64,000 bases of DNA from Micromonospora carbonacea (GCF_014205165.1 NZ_JACHMZ010000001.1:310001-374000), one strand, 5' to 3'; counted from the first letter of the stretch, positions 7,569-16,971 are shown. Notes: generated by a model from the letters alone, not told the origin. Made by a program: numbers and translations.

Positions 7569-8330
7569 TCAGCCGGTGCGCAGGCCGTCGAGGAGGGCGC
7601 GGTCGCCCCGGACCCCGAGGGTGTCGAAGCTGACCCGGCCCATCAACGCCAGCAGCAGGTCGCTCGCCGTGCCGGTGACCTCGACCCGGGCGTGGTGGTC
7701 GTCGTGGTCGAGGATGGTGTCGGTGTCCAGCAGCGCCACGCCCTCGCCGCGCAGCCGCAGGTACCAGTCCTGGCCCGCGTCGGGCGCGGCCAGGTGCACC
7801 ACCCCGCGCCACTGGCCGGTGGCCTTGCGCCGGCCCGCCGGCAGCCAGGTGTCGAGCACCTCGCTCACCCCGTCGGCCGCGAGCTTGGCCTCGATCGGCT
7901 CACCGGCGGCGATGGCGAGCTGGGCGTCCCAGCGGTGCACCGACGTCTCGTGCGCCATCCGGCGCGGCCAGAAGCCGGCCTTCTTCGGCTGCGGCGCCCA
8001 GTTCCACGTGGGGGTCTCCGGGTCCAGCCCGTCGAAGGTCGCCATCAGCCGGTCGTACGCCTGCTGCCAGAACTCCAGCGCGGACGCCCCGGCGGGCGGC
8101 GCGGCCGGGACGCTCGGCCGCTCGGGCCGGGTGGTGCCCCCGGTCGTCACGATGGTGTTCACCCAGGTGTAGACCTCGCCGAGGTGCGTGGTCAGGTCGG
8201 TGATCGTCCAGCCGGGGCAGGAGAGCACGGGTGTCTCGGGGGGAGCCTCCGCCACGGCGGCGGCGAACGCGGGACCCTCGGTCCGCAGCGCGCCGATCCA
8301 GAAGTCCTTCGTGCCGTGCAGTCTGCTCAT
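7569..8330 (-). CDS. Maleylpyruvate isomerase-family mycothiol-dependent enzyme
   Basis: A 253-aa member of the DinB-like/mycothiol-dependent maleylpyruvate isomerase family, in which a metal-binding helical bundle activates mycothiol as a cofactor. The N-terminal half shows PVLSCPGWTITDLTTHLGEV, the family hallmark with a metal-ligand histidine (THLGE), and the middle has RRMAHETSVHRWDAQLA, with HETxxHRWD supplying further ligands. A C-terminal domain (about residues 165-250) corresponds to the MDMPI C domain. ATG 8330 is preferred over 8360 because GGGAGGATCGTG precedes it. The real substrate is unknown, since most family members are not isomerases. Its need for mycothiol fits with mshA encoded 3 kb away. 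It diverges from murB. Confidence 0.9.
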   Translation of the reverse strand: MSRLHGTKDFWIGALRTEGPAFAAAVAEAPPETPVLSCPGWTITDLTTHLGEVYTWVNTIVTTGGTTRPERPSVPAAPPAGASALEFWQQAYDRLMATFDGLDPETPTWNWAPQPKKAGFWPRRMAHETSVHRWDAQLAIAAGEPIEAKLAADGVSEVLDTWLPAGRRKATGQWRGVVHLAAPDAGQDWYLRLRGEGVALLDTDTILDHDDHHARVEVTGTASDLLLALMGRVSFDTLGVRGDRALLDGLRTG

Positions 8331-8386
8331 CACGATCCTCCCGGGCGACCGCGCCACCAAGTGGGTGCCGCGGCTCCCTCTCAGCC

Positions 8387-8392
8387 TAGGGT
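8387..8392 (+). promoter_or_regulatory. Leaderless -10 box of murB
   Basis: TAGGGT, 7 nt before the GTG at 8400. It overlaps an earlier in-frame GTG (8391), which argues that 8400 is the true start. Confidence 0.55.
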
Positions 8393-8399
8393 GAAAGGC

Positions 8400-9491
8400 G
8401 TGTCAGACGTTAGTGCCCACCCGGCCACCGAAACCCGCGCCGCCGACCCGACCAGGTTGGCGGGATACACCACGCTGTGCCTCGGTGGCCCGGCCGGACG
8501 GATCGAGACCGCTGCCAGCGCCGAGGAGATCGTACAAAAGGTGCAGCAGGCCCGCCGGTGGGACGATGAGGTCCTGATCCTCGCCGGCGGCAGCAACGTG
8601 GTCGTCGGCGACGCCGGATTCCCCGGCACGGTCGTGCTGGTGCGGTCCCGGGGGCTGCGGGTCGTCGCCGAGGACGCCGACACCGTCACCGTACGGGTCG
8701 AGGCCGGCGAGCCGTGGGACGACCTCGTCGCCGCCACCGTCGCCAACGGCTGGTCCGGGCTGGAGTGCCTCTCCGGCATCCCCGGCTCGGCCGGCGCCAC
8801 CCCGATCCAGAACGTCGGCGCGTACGGCCAGGAGGTCGCCGAGACGATCACCGGCGTGCAGGTGTACGACCGCGTGCAGGAGAGCCTGGGCCGGGTCGAG
8901 GCGGCCGACTGCGGCTTCGCGTACCGGTCGAGCATCTTCAAGTACAGCGAGCGCTGGGTGGTGCTGTCGGTCGACTTCCGGCTCGCCCGCTCCCCGCTGT
9001 CCGGCCCCGTCCGCTATGCGGAGCTGGCCCGGGCGCTGGGCGTCGAGCCGGGCGACGCGGTGCCGCTGGCCGACGCGCGGGCCGCCGTGCTGCGGCTGCG
9101 CGCCGGCAAGGGCATGGTGCTCGACGCCGCCGACCCCGACACCCGCTCGGTGGGCTCGTTCTTCACCAACCCGGTGCTCGACGGCGAGGCGTACGAGCTG
9201 CTCCGCGGGCGGGCCGCCGACCTCGGCGAGCCGCCGCACTGGCCCGGGGCGGGCGGCACGGTGAAGGTGAGCGCCGCCTGGCTGATCGACAAGGCCGGCT
9301 TCGCCAAGGGCCACCCCGGGCCGGAGGGGGTGGCCATCTCCAGCAAGCACACCCTCGCCCTGACCAACCGCAGCGGCACCGCCAGCACCGCCGCGCTGAT
9401 CGCCCTGGCCCGCGACATCCGCGACGGCGTGCACGCCCGCTTCGGCGTGCCCCTGCACCCGGAGCCGGTCCTAGTCAACTGCGCCGTCTGA
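8400..9491 (+). CDS. murB: UDP-N-acetylmuramate dehydrogenase MurB
   Basis: A 363-aa flavoenzyme that reduces UDP-N-acetylglucosamine enolpyruvate to UDP-N-acetylmuramate in cytoplasmic peptidoglycan precursor synthesis. Visible motifs are [19 protein letters not shown] at the N-terminus, the FAD-binding [39 protein letters not shown] in the middle, the catalytic serine region [11 protein letters not shown] and the terminal [16 protein letters not shown] with the proton-donating glutamate region. Length and type (with the longer actinobacterial insertions) are normal. GTG 8400 is chosen over GTG 8391 because a TAGGGT -10 box overlaps the latter. The position next to SDR and mshA matches Rv0482 in M. 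tuberculosis (recalled synteny). Confidence 0.96.
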   Translation: MSDVSAHPATETRAADPTRLAGYTTLCLGGPAGRIETAASAEEIVQKVQQARRWDDEVLILAGGSNVVVGDAGFPGTVVLVRSRGLRVVAEDADTVTVRVEAGEPWDDLVAATVANGWSGLECLSGIPGSAGATPIQNVGAYGQEVAETITGVQVYDRVQESLGRVEAADCGFAYRSSIFKYSERWVVLSVDFRLARSPLSGPVRYAELARALGVEPGDAVPLADARAAVLRLRAGKGMVLDAADPDTRSVGSFFTNPVLDGEAYELLRGRAADLGEPPHWPGAGGTVKVSAAWLIDKAGFAKGHPGPEGVAISSKHTLALTNRSGTASTAALIALARDIRDGVHARFGVPLHPEPVLVNCAV

Positions 9492-9524
9492 CGACCCCAC
9501 CGGCCGGGCCGAGGAGCGGGCGGC

Positions 9525-10334
9525 TCAGGCGGGGGCGACGGCGGACCAGTCGACGGTCAGCTCGCCGTGCCGCCAGCGGCGGGGCCCGTCGACGACCGGC
9601 CAGCCGGCGTCGCGGACCGCCGTCACCGCCCGCAGCCACCGCTGCCGGGGCCCGAAGGCCGCGTACGCGGCGGCGGAGCGCCACGCGTCGTCCAGGTCCC
9701 GCAGCAGGCCGTGGATCGCCTCGCCCGGCACGTTGCGGTGGATCAGCGCCTTCGGCAGCCGCTCGGCCAGCTCGGCGGGGCTGCCCAGCGTGGTCAGCTT
9801 CGCCGCCAGGGTGAGCGTGCGGGGCCCGGCGGAGTCGATCAGCAGCCAGCCGCCGAGCCGGCCCAGCTCGTCGCAGGTGCCCTCGACCAGCAGCCCGCCC
9901 GGGGCCAGCCGCCCGGTGACGGCCCGCCAGGCGGCGGCGACCTCGGCCTCGTCGTACTGCCGCAGCACGTTGCACGCCCGGACCAGGGCGGGCCGCAGCC
10001 CGGCCAGCTCGAACCCGCCCCGGGCGAAGGTGAGCCGGGGCGGGTCGGCGGCCGGCTGGGCGGCGGCGACGCGTGCCGGATCGATCTCCAGCCCGACCAC
10101 CCGCACGTCGGCGCGGACCCCGGCGGCCAGCCGGGCGCGCAGCTCCACGGCGGTGACCGGGGTCGCGCCGTAGCCGAGGTCGACCACCAGCGGGTCCGCC
10201 GCGTCCCGCAGTCGGTCGCCGCACGTCTCGACGATCCAGTTGTCGACCCGGCGCAACCGGTTGGGGTTGGTCGTGCCCCGGGTGACCACCCCCTGCGGCC
10301 GCGCCGCCGCCTCCGCCCGTGACCGGGGCACCAT
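9525..10334 (-). CDS. Class I SAM-dependent methyltransferase-like protein
   Basis: A 269-aa protein with a Rossmann methyltransferase core. Motif I is LVVDLGYGATPVTAVEL at about residues 48-64, with the unusual DLGYGATP in place of DxGxGxG, and the acidic end of strand 2 is VVGLEIDP. RACNVLRQYDEAEV and LAPGGLLVEGTCDELG follow as motifs around strand 4 and 5. Its ATG overlaps the stop of the SDR gene by one base (TGATG), so the pair is co-translated. The substrate is unknown. The family is common in actinobacteria beside murB/mshA. It lies convergent to murB with only 33 nt between stops. Confidence 0.82.
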   Translation of the reverse strand: MVPRSRAEAAARPQGVVTRGTTNPNRLRRVDNWIVETCGDRLRDAADPLVVDLGYGATPVTAVELRARLAAGVRADVRVVGLEIDPARVAAAQPAADPPRLTFARGGFELAGLRPALVRACNVLRQYDEAEVAAAWRAVTGRLAPGGLLVEGTCDELGRLGGWLLIDSAGPRTLTLAAKLTTLGSPAELAERLPKALIHRNVPGEAIHGLLRDLDDAWRSAAAYAAFGPRQRWLRAVTAVRDAGWPVVDGPRRWRHGELTVDWSAVAPA

Positions 10335-11098
10335 CAGCCCGCCCGGTGCACCTTGTGCTGCGCGGCCTGGGCCAGCGGGCGGACCACGAGCCGGTCGACG
10401 TTGACGTGCTGCGGGCGGGTCGCGCACCAGGCGACGCAGTCGGCGACGTCCTCGGCGACCAGCGGCTCGGCCACCCCGGCGTAGACCGCCTCGGCCCGGT
10501 CGGCGTCGCCGCCGAAGCGGACCAGCGAGAACTCGTCGGTCCGCACCATCCCCGGGTCGATCTCGATCACCCGGACGGGCCGGCCACACAGCTCCAGCCG
10601 CAGCGTGCCCGCGACCGCCGTCTGCGCGTGCTTCGCGGCGCTGTAGCCGCCCCCGCCCTCGTAGACGACGTGGCCGGCGGTCGAGGAGACGATCACGATC
10701 GTGCCGGCCCCGGACGCCTCCAGCGCGGGCAGCAGCGCCTGGGTGACGCGCAGGGTGCCGAGCACGTTCACGTCGTACATCCACTGCCAGTCGTCCACCG
10801 ACCCGGACTCCACCGGATCGAGCCCCCGCGCGCCGCCGGCGTTGTTGACCAGCAGGGTGACCGGGCCGGGGGCCGCCGCCGCGGCGGCGGCGAGGCCGGC
10901 CACCGACTCGGCGGACGTGACGTCGCACCCGACGGCGGCGGCCGACCCGCCGGCCGCCCCGATCTCCGCGACGAGCGCGGCCAGCCGGTCGGTGCGCCGC
11001 GCGGCGGCCAGCACGTGGAACCCCTCGGCGGCCAGCCGGCGGGCCGTGGCCGCGCCGATCCCGCTGGACGCCCCGGTGACGATCGCGACAGAGGTCAT
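10334..11098 (-). CDS. Short-chain dehydrogenase/reductase
   Basis: A 254-aa classical SDR. It has the cofactor motif TGASSGIG (residues about 8-15), the NNAG motif (LLVNNAGGARG), the catalytic serine in VIVSSTAGH and the Tyr-Lys pair in YSAAKHA. An arginine pair after the second strand (AARRTDR) points to NADP(H) preference. The ATG at 11098 starts exactly at the beginning of the Rossmann strand (MTSVAIVTG); the longer in-frame reading to 11221 adds a Gly/Pro/Arg-rich tail unlike the family. It lies where M. tuberculosis has the SDR gene Rv0484c, and is transcribed divergently from mshA. The substrate is unknown. Confidence 0.93.
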   Translation of the reverse strand: MTSVAIVTGASSGIGAATARRLAAEGFHVLAAARRTDRLAALVAEIGAAGGSAAAVGCDVTSAESVAGLAAAAAAAPGPVTLLVNNAGGARGLDPVESGSVDDWQWMYDVNVLGTLRVTQALLPALEASGAGTIVIVSSTAGHVVYEGGGGYSAAKHAQTAVAGTLRLELCGRPVRVIEIDPGMVRTDEFSLVRFGGDADRAEAVYAGVAEPLVAEDVADCVAWCATRPQHVNVDRLVVRPLAQAAQHKVHRAG

Positions 11099-11290
11099 CG
11101 GGCCATTCTCACCCCGGGGCGGCGGCGCGCGCGCCGCCGGTCGGCCCCCCACGTCGATGAGGTCCGTCACGCCCGGGGGCAGCCGGTACGCATTTCCGGT
11201 TCCCGATGGGGAAGATGACACGCGGCGCGCAGGTTGACCGAGGAGCGCCGGTCGTGCGGGACGGCATCAACCGTGACAGAGGGAGCGGAC

Positions 11291-12652
11291 GTGGCGGAAC
11301 AGCACACCGGCGTGGGTCGTCAGCGAGGTGCCCGGCCGTGGCCGCGCCCCCGGCGCATCGCCACCCTGTCGGTGCACACCTCACCCCTGCACCAGCCCGG
11401 CACGGGCGACGCGGGCGGCATGAACGTCTACATCCTGGAGGTCGCCCGCCGGCTGGCCGAGGCCGACGTCGAGGTGGAGATCTTCACCCGGGCCACCTCC
11501 GGCGACCTGCCGCCGGTGGTCGAGATGTCCCCGGGCGTGCACGTGCGGCACGTCACCGCCGGCCCCCTGGAGGGGCTGACCAAGGAGGAGCTGCCCGGCC
11601 AGCTCTGCGCGTTCACGGCCGGGGTGCTGCGCGCCGAGGCGGCCCGCCCGCCGGGCCACTACGACCTGATCCACTCGCACTACTGGCTCTCCGGGCAGGT
11701 CGGCTGGCTGGCCCGGGAGCGCTGGGGGGTGCCGCTGGTGCACACCGCGCACACCCTGGCCAAGGTCAAGAACGACCGGCTCGCCGCCGGGGACCGCCCC
11801 GAGCCGAAGGCCCGGGTCATCGGCGAGGAGCAGGTCGTCGCCGAGGCCGACCGGCTGGTCGCGAACACCCGGGTGGAGGCCCGCGACCTGCTCGACCGCT
11901 ACGACGCCGACCCGTCCCGGGTCACCGTGGTCGAGCCCGGCGTCGACCTGGACCGGTTCCGGCCCGTCGCCGGGGACCGGCACGCGGCCATGCTCGCCGC
12001 CCGCCGCCGGCTCGGCCTGCCCACCACGGGGTACGTGGTCGCCTTCGTCGGCCGGATCCAGCCGCTGAAGGCCCCCGACGTGCTGATCCGCGCCGCCGCC
12101 GCCCTGCGCGAGCGGGACCCGCGCCTCGCCGACGAGCTGACCGTGGTGATCGTCGGCGGCCCCAGCGGCAGCGGGCTGGACCGGCCCACCGCCCTGATCG
12201 AGCTGGCCGCCTCGCTCGGGATCGCCGACCGGGTGCGCTTCCTGCCGCCGTGCACCGGCGACGACCTGCCGGCCGTGTACCGGGCCGCCGACCTGGTCGC
12301 CGTGCCGTCGCACAACGAGTCGTTCGGGCTGGTCGCCCTGGAGGCGCAGGCGTGCGGCACGCCCGTGCTGGCGGCCGCCGTGGGCGGCCTGGTGACCGCC
12401 GTCCGGGACCAGGCCAGCGGGGTGCTCGTCGACAGCCACGACCCGGTCGACTGGGCCCGCACTCTGGCGGGGCTGCTGCCGGACCGGGCGCGGCGGGCGA
12501 CGCTGGGGCGGGGCGCCGAGCAGCACGCCCGCAACTTCTCCTGGGACCGCACCGTCGGCAACCTGCTCGCCGTCTACGGCGAGACGATCGCCGAGCACCG
12601 GGAGCGGCTCAGCCGGGTCGCGGTCGACCCGGCGCTCTCCTGCGCCTGGTGA
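11291..12652 (+). CDS. mshA: D-inositol-3-phosphate glycosyltransferase MshA
   Basis: A 453-aa GT4 glycosyltransferase that joins N-acetylglucosamine from UDP-GlcNAc to 1L-myo-inositol-1-phosphate, the first committed step of mycothiol synthesis. The sequence shows [20 protein letters not shown] with the GGMNVY loop that closes on UDP-sugar, [19 protein letters not shown] for the inositol phosphate site, [13 protein letters not shown], and the EX7E motif in [23 protein letters not shown] 11291 follows GAGGGAG at 5 nt; two earlier in-frame starts lack a ribosome site. The gene sits before YbjN as in mycobacteria. A repeat element begins 2 nt after its stop. Confidence 0.96.
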   Translation: MAEQHTGVGRQRGARPWPRPRRIATLSVHTSPLHQPGTGDAGGMNVYILEVARRLAEADVEVEIFTRATSGDLPPVVEMSPGVHVRHVTAGPLEGLTKEELPGQLCAFTAGVLRAEAARPPGHYDLIHSHYWLSGQVGWLARERWGVPLVHTAHTLAKVKNDRLAAGDRPEPKARVIGEEQVVAEADRLVANTRVEARDLLDRYDADPSRVTVVEPGVDLDRFRPVAGDRHAAMLAARRRLGLPTTGYVVAFVGRIQPLKAPDVLIRAAAALRERDPRLADELTVVIVGGPSGSGLDRPTALIELAASLGIADRVRFLPPCTGDDLPAVYRAADLVAVPSHNESFGLVALEAQACGTPVLAAAVGGLVTAVRDQASGVLVDSHDPVDWARTLAGLLPDRARRATLGRGAEQHARNFSWDRTVGNLLAVYGETIAEHRERLSRVAVDPALSCAW

Positions 12653-12654
12653 GC

Positions 12655-12704
12655 AAGGAAGGGCCCCCTGTTAACGCATCCGGTAGAGAAGGGCACCCTT
12701 CTCA
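12655..12704. repeat. Intergenic palindromic repeat, copy 4
   Basis: AAGGAAGGGCCCCCTGTTAA, linker CGCATCCGGTAG, then AGAAGGGCACCCTTCTCA. It starts two bases after the mshA stop codon and probably serves as its terminator. Confidence 0.9.
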
Positions 12705-12766
12705 CCACGCCACCGCCCACCACCCGCTGCCGACCGTGCCCGGCGGCGGGTGGTGGGCCGCGGCCG

Positions 12767-12772
12767 TAGAGT
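12767..12772 (+). promoter_or_regulatory. Leaderless -10 box of the ybjN-like gene
   Basis: TAGAGT, 7 nt before the ATG at 12780. Confidence 0.5.
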
Positions 12773-12779
12773 GGGGCGG

Positions 12780-13313
12780 ATGAGCGCGAGGAGCCAGGTG
12801 GCCGCCCTGATCGAGTCGTTCTGCGCCGAGCGGGAGCTGGCGGTCGAGTCCACCGGCGAGGCGTCGTACGCGGTGACCCTGCCCGGCACCCACAAGCTCA
12901 AGACGATCTGCAACCTCGTCGTCGGCGAGCACGCGCTGCGGATCGAGGCGTTCGTGATGCGTCAGCCGGACGAGCGGCGCGAGGAGCTGTGGGCCTGGCT
13001 GTTGCAGCGCAACGCGCGGATGTACGCCGTGTCGTTCTCCATCGACGCGGTCGGCGACGTCTACCTGACCGGCCGGGTGAACCTGGCGGGGGTCGACGGG
13101 GACGAGCTGGACCGGCTGCTCGGCAGCGTGCTGACGTACGCCGACGAGTCGTTCGACACGATGCTGGAGATCGGCTTCGGCACCGCCATCCGGCGGGAGT
13201 GGGAGTGGCGGGTCAAGCGCGGCGAGTCCACGGCCAACCTGGCCGCGTTCGCGCACCTCTTCGAGCCGTCGCCCGTCGGCGGGGCCCCGGCGGGGGGTTC
13301 GGAGCCGTCCTGA
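12780..13313 (+). CDS. YbjN-domain protein
   Basis: A 177-aa protein of the YbjN family, whose fold resembles type III secretion chaperones and whose actinobacterial members have no settled function. Family signs are the N-terminal LIESFCAERELAVESTGEAS, the strand pairs YAVTLPGTHKLKTICNLVVG and LRIEAFVMRQPDERREELWAWLL, and YLTGRVNL followed by DELDRLLGSVLTYADESFD. The same gene follows mshA in mycobacteria (Rv0487), so the linkage is old. ATG 12780 is chosen over 12750 because the family begins there and a -10 box lies 7 nt upstream. The C-terminus is a short Gly/Pro tail. Confidence 0.88.
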   Translation: MSARSQVAALIESFCAERELAVESTGEASYAVTLPGTHKLKTICNLVVGEHALRIEAFVMRQPDERREELWAWLLQRNARMYAVSFSIDAVGDVYLTGRVNLAGVDGDELDRLLGSVLTYADESFDTMLEIGFGTAIRREWEWRVKRGESTANLAAFAHLFEPSPVGGAPAGGSEPS

Positions 13314-13392
13314 CGGGTATGCCGCACCGCGCGGTGCGGCACTGGGATCGACCGCGCGCCGAGGACGGACTGTCGAGGAGCGGGAGTATCCC

Positions 13393-14367
13393 ATGGCTCA
13401 GCGGAACAGCTCAGGTCGCGGCGGGACTGCGACCAGGACGAGGCGGCAGGCGGGCAACCAGACCCCGAACACCCCGACGATCTCCGAGTCGGAGATCTCC
13501 CGGATGCGGGTGGACGACATCCGCGCCCAGCTTCGCCGTCGGGGCGTCGCCGGGATCTCCGTGCTGCGCAAGCCGGAGCTGGTGAAGACCCTGGCCCGTA
13601 CCCTGCGGGCCGAGGGCCGGGGCGCGGCGCGGCGCAGCACCGGGCCCGCGGGCCGCGCCAGCGCCACGAGGACCAGGACCACCGGGGGTACGCGCACCGC
13701 GGCCAGCGCCCGCACGAGGGCGACGCCGGCCCGGGCGAAGGCCGCCCCGGCCCCGACGAGGGCGAAGGCGGCCCCGGGCCGGGCCAAGGCGGCCCCGTCC
13801 CCGGCGCGGGCGGCCCAGGGCCGGGCGCGGGCGACGGCGTCCCCGACGCGGACGACGGCCCAGGGCCGGGCGCGGGCGACGGCGACCCCGACGCGGGCGG
13901 CCAAGGCGGCCTCGGCCTCGGCTTCGGCCCGGCGGACCGCCCCGGCGAGGAAGGCCGCCCCGGCGCGGGCCGGCCAGGGCACGGCCCGGCGGTCGCCGAT
14001 CCGGACCGGCCGGTCGTCGTCCCGGTCGGCGCGGTCCTCGCAGCCGATCACCTCGCTCCAGGACCGGCCGGAGCGTCCCGGGCGCAGCCTGGTCACCACC
14101 AACCACGACGTGATCCGGCGCTGGGCGCGGGAGCGCAACGCCCGGCCGGCCACGATCGCGGGCACGGAGCGCAACGGCCGGGCCGGCGTGCTGACGTTCA
14201 ACCTGCCGGGATACCGGGAGAGCAGCCGGATGCGGGAGATCACCTGGGACGAGTGGTTCCGGACCTTCGACGGCCGCCGGCTGAACCTGATCTACCAGGA
14301 GCAGCTGCGGGACGGGCGGCAGAGCAACTTCTTCCGCACGGAGTCGCCCGATCGTGAGGACGGCTGA
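13393..14367 (+). CDS. Rho-N/SAP-like basic DNA-binding protein with Ala/Lys/Arg-rich repeat tail
   Basis: A 324-aa strongly basic protein. Residues about 30-75 (ISESEISRMRVDDIRAQLRR then GVLRKPELVKTLARTLRA-type helices) form a Rho-N/SAP-like helix-extended-loop-helix that binds nucleic acids. About residues 80-225 are a low-complexity tract of short TRAKAAP, GRARATA and TPTRAA repeats resembling histone H1 and AlgP tails. The last 90 residues are a conserved globular part containing VIRRWARERNARPATIAGTE, RAGVLTFNLPGY and ITWDEWFRTFDGRRLNLIYQ. I know the same C-terminal part from other actinobacterial proteins of unknown role. A nucleoid-associated function is likely but inferred. Confidence 0.8.
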   Translation: MAQRNSSGRGGTATRTRRQAGNQTPNTPTISESEISRMRVDDIRAQLRRRGVAGISVLRKPELVKTLARTLRAEGRGAARRSTGPAGRASATRTRTTGGTRTAASARTRATPARAKAAPAPTRAKAAPGRAKAAPSPARAAQGRARATASPTRTTAQGRARATATPTRAAKAASASASARRTAPARKAAPARAGQGTARRSPIRTGRSSSRSARSSQPITSLQDRPERPGRSLVTTNHDVIRRWARERNARPATIAGTERNGRAGVLTFNLPGYRESSRMREITWDEWFRTFDGRRLNLIYQEQLRDGRQSNFFRTESPDREDG

Positions 14368-14774
14368 GGGTTTGCGGGGCCGGCGCACGGGTAGTCCGCG
14401 GTGCCGGCGATGACCCGGCGAGCAGGGGTGGTTCCGGACGGTGACCCTGTGACCGGCGAGACAGCCGTTCCGGGTTGAATCCGTAACCAGGGGAAACTAG
14501 CTTTATTGCACGCGCCGCGCTCGGAACCGTTCGGGGGAGCGGTGGATCGATCAGATCCGCGCACGAGCGCAGGCGCAGGGACGGGTGGATCCCGCCGTTG
14601 GGGGACGGCGCCACCCGTTGGAACCGGCGGCGCGAGCGGGCGACGCTTACGGGGGTGAGTGTCGCCCGCCGCCGCCGGCACGATGCGGGCGCCCATCACG
14701 ACCACTGGTCGAGGTGGGCGCTTTGCGTCGCCCGGGAGCGCCCCGGCTCCCGTACTCCCGGATCCCGGACGGCC
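14368..14774. other. Non-coding stretch between convergent genes
   Basis: About 400 bp with no gene I can support. The stretch GGGTTGAATCCGTAACCAGG (14470s) followed by an AT-richer patch AACTAGCTTTATTG is unlike its surroundings, but it does not fold as a tRNA or a riboswitch I know. A strong hairpin lies at 14581-14618. Confidence 0.5.
14581..14618. terminator. Strong hairpin between convergent genes
   Basis: ACGGGTGG pairs with CCACCCGT and CGCCGT with ACGGCG, giving a 14-bp stem with a 4-nt bulge and a TGGGGG loop. A bidirectional terminator is plausible, though it is over 200 nt from the upstream stop. Confidence 0.5.
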
Positions 14775-16052
14775 TCAGTGCGCGGCGGACGTCAACGGTC
14801 CGCGCTGGGCCGGCGCGGGCCCGGCCGGCGGGCGCAGCGCGGCGGCCCGCCGCTCCCGGGCCGGCCCGGAGGCCAGGTGGGCGACCGCCACCACGACGCC
14901 GACCGCCGCGCAGCCCAGCCAGAGCGCCGCGTTGCCGGCCTGCTGCCGGACCAGGCCGCCGACGATCGGCGCGCTGGCCCCGGCGACCTGCCAGGACAGC
15001 GAGAAGACGCCCTGGTAGCGGCCGCGCAGGTCGGCGGGGGAGAGCTCCGCGATCAGGGTGGAGTTCGACGGCGAGTTGAGCATCTCGCCGAGGGTCCAGA
15101 CGAGCACGGTGAGGGCGTAGAACCAGGCGGCGTCGGCGAACGCGGTCAGCCCGAACCCGACGCCCATCACCACGGCGGCGAGGGCGAGCACGTGCGAGCG
15201 GCTGCGCCCACGGATCAGCCGGGGCACGAAGAGCTGCCCGGCCACGATGAGCACCCCGTTGAGCGCGATCACCACGCCGTACGTGGAGGGGCTCAGGCCG
15301 TCGTCGCCCATGGCGATCGGCAGCATCGAGATGTGCTGGAGGAAGACCAGCGCGCCGAGCAGGTTGAGCGCCACGAAGCCCAGGTAGATCCGGTCGCCGA
15401 GGATGGTGCGCAGCGCCCCCCGGGGGCGGGCGGCCCCGGCGGGGAGCACGACGGCGCGGGCCGGGGCCCGGGTCTCGGTCACCTTCACGAAGATGATCAC
15501 GGCGGTGGCCAGCGTGGTCGCCGCGTCGATCACGAACAGCAGCAGGTAGCTGGCCTCGGCGGCCAGGCCGGCGAGGATCGCCGCGCAGGCGAAGCCGAGG
15601 TTGATCGCCCAGTAGTTGAGCGAGAACGCGCGCAGCCGGTCCCGCTCCGGCACCACGTCGATCATCATCGCGCCGAACGCCGGCCGGGCCGCCTCGGCGA
15701 ACAGGCCGAGCAGCAGCGCGCCGCCGGCCACCGCCCAGAGCTGCTGGGCGAAGCCGAGGACGAGCATCATGCCCGCCGCGCCGAGGTGGGCGGTGAGCAG
15801 CGTGGGCCGCCGGCCCCACCGGTCGGCGAGCGTCCCGCCCAGCGTCGTGCCGACCGCGCCGCCGACGCCCCAGAGGCCGAGCACGAGGCCGGCGGCCAAC
15901 TCGTCGAAGCCGCGTTCCTGGGTGAGGTAGATGGCCAGGAAGACCAGGACGAACGAGCCCAGGCGGTTGATCAGGGTGCCCGTCCACAGGTACCAGAAGG
16001 TCCTCGGCAGCCCGCCCGCGGTGTCCCGCACCCAGCCCCGCACTGTCCGCAC
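14775..16052 (-). CDS. MFS transporter
   Basis: A 425-aa major facilitator with about twelve hydrophobic segments. The signature loop 2-3 is GGTLADRWGRRPTLL (about residues 74-88), and the N-terminal half has RPAFGAMMIDVVPERDRLRAFSL split across helices 4-5, as in drug-efflux members. The C-terminal tail (about 395-425) is Pro/Ala/Arg rich. The GTG at 16052 lacks a clear ribosome site; a second GTG nine bases on is possible. An inverted repeat TGTAA-N22-TTACA at 16070-16101 lies just upstream and could be an operator. The substrate is unknown; multidrug export is the usual annotation for this group. Confidence 0.9.
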   Translation of the reverse strand: MRTVRGWVRDTAGGLPRTFWYLWTGTLINRLGSFVLVFLAIYLTQERGFDELAAGLVLGLWGVGGAVGTTLGGTLADRWGRRPTLLTAHLGAAGMMLVLGFAQQLWAVAGGALLLGLFAEAARPAFGAMMIDVVPERDRLRAFSLNYWAINLGFACAAILAGLAAEASYLLLFVIDAATTLATAVIIFVKVTETRAPARAVVLPAGAARPRGALRTILGDRIYLGFVALNLLGALVFLQHISMLPIAMGDDGLSPSTYGVVIALNGVLIVAGQLFVPRLIRGRSRSHVLALAAVVMGVGFGLTAFADAAWFYALTVLVWTLGEMLNSPSNSTLIAELSPADLRGRYQGVFSLSWQVAGASAPIVGGLVRQQAGNAALWLGCAAVGVVVAVAHLASGPARERRAAALRPPAGPAPAQRGPLTSAAH

Positions 16053-16069
16053 GCCCGCGCCCCGCTTTC

Positions 16070-16101
16070 TGTAATGACCGATGCATCTAAAGCGCCTTAC
16101 A
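16070..16101. promoter_or_regulatory. Inverted repeat upstream of the MFS gene
   Basis: TGTAA and TTACA separated by 22 nt, with ATGCAT at the centre. It lies in the 151-bp divergent region between the MFS gene and gpmA. The AT-rich character stands out; a regulator-binding site is a guess. Confidence 0.35.
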
Positions 16102-16203
16102 ACCTAGTCCCGGGGCCGAAGGTGGGTCACCGGCTTTTCCACGTGGTGGTCGTCACCGCAGGTCCCCGCGTGTGCATCGACGGAGTACGGCAGGATGATC
16201 GGC

Positions 16204-16971
16204 ATGACTGCGAGCGAAGGGCCCACCGTCGGGACGCTGGTCCTGCTGCGGCACGGCGAGAGCGACTGGAACGCGAAGAACCTCTTCACCGGGTGGGTCG
16301 ACGTCGACCTGACCGCCAAGGGCGAGGCGGAGGCGCGCCGCGGCGGTGAGCTGCTGCGCGAGCACGACCTGCTGCCGGACGTGGTGCACACCAGCGTGAT
16401 GCGCCGGGCGATCCGCACCGCCGAGCTGGCGCTGAACGCCGCCGACCGGCACTGGATCGCGGTGCGCCGGTCGTGGCGGCTCAACGAGCGCCACTACGGC
16501 GCCCTCCAGGGCAAGAACAAGAAGCAGACCCTCGACGAGTACGGCGAGGAGCAGTTCATGCTCTGGCGTCGCTCGTACGACACCCCGCCGCCGCCGATCG
16601 CCGACGACGACGAGTGGTCGCAGGTGGGCGACCCCCGGTACGCGCTGCTGCCGGGCGAGCTGATGCCGCGCACCGAGTGCCTCAAGGACGTCGTCGAGCG
16701 GATGCTGCCGTACTGGTACGACTCGATCGTGCCGGACATCCTGGCGGGCCGGACGGTGCTGGTGGCCGCGCACGGCAACTCGCTGCGCGCGCTGGTCAAG
16801 CACCTCGACCAGATCAGCGACGAGGCGATCGCGAAGCTGAACATCCCGACCGGCATCCCGCTGCGCTACGACCTGGACCCGCAGCTGCGTCCGCAGGTCC
16901 TCGGCGGGACGTACCTCGACCCGGCCGCCGCCAAGGAGGCCGCCGCCGCGGTCGCCAACCAGGGCCGCTGA
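16204..16971 (+). CDS. gpmA: 2,3-bisphosphoglycerate-dependent phosphoglycerate mutase
   Basis: A 255-aa glycolytic enzyme that interconverts 3- and 2-phosphoglycerate through a phosphohistidine. It has the phosphoacceptor motif [10 protein letters not shown] near the N-terminus, [15 protein letters not shown], the catalytic glutamate in [14 protein letters not shown], and the second histidine in [16 protein letters not shown]. The C-terminal [11 protein letters not shown] is typical of the dPGM branch. ATG 16204 is preferred over 16195 because GGCAGG then sits at 9 nt. It occupies the position of gpm1 (Rv0489) before senX3-regX3 in mycobacteria. A repeat element with perfect 18-bp arms follows 6 nt after the stop. 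Confidence 0.96.
   Translation: MTASEGPTVGTLVLLRHGESDWNAKNLFTGWVDVDLTAKGEAEARRGGELLREHDLLPDVVHTSVMRRAIRTAELALNAADRHWIAVRRSWRLNERHYGALQGKNKKQTLDEYGEEQFMLWRRSYDTPPPPIADDDEWSQVGDPRYALLPGELMPRTECLKDVVERMLPYWYDSIVPDILAGRTVLVAAHGNSLRALVKHLDQISDEAIAKLNIPTGIPLRYDLDPQLRPQVLGGTYLDPAAAKEAAAAVANQGR

Noticed and set aside
7569..8330. Calling this gene a true maleylpyruvate isomerase
   Set aside because: The family is broad and only the mycothiol-dependent fold can be seen; no aromatic degradation genes are nearby.
14455..14520. tRNA or c-di-AMP riboswitch around GGGTTGAATCCGTAACC
   Set aside because: The GGTTGAATCC string recalls a T-loop or a ydaO element, but no cloverleaf or pseudoknot partner is present and no plus-strand gene follows.
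14598..16349. Plus-strand frame overlapping the MFS gene
   Set aside because: Arg/Gly/Pro-rich antisense reading of a clear transporter.
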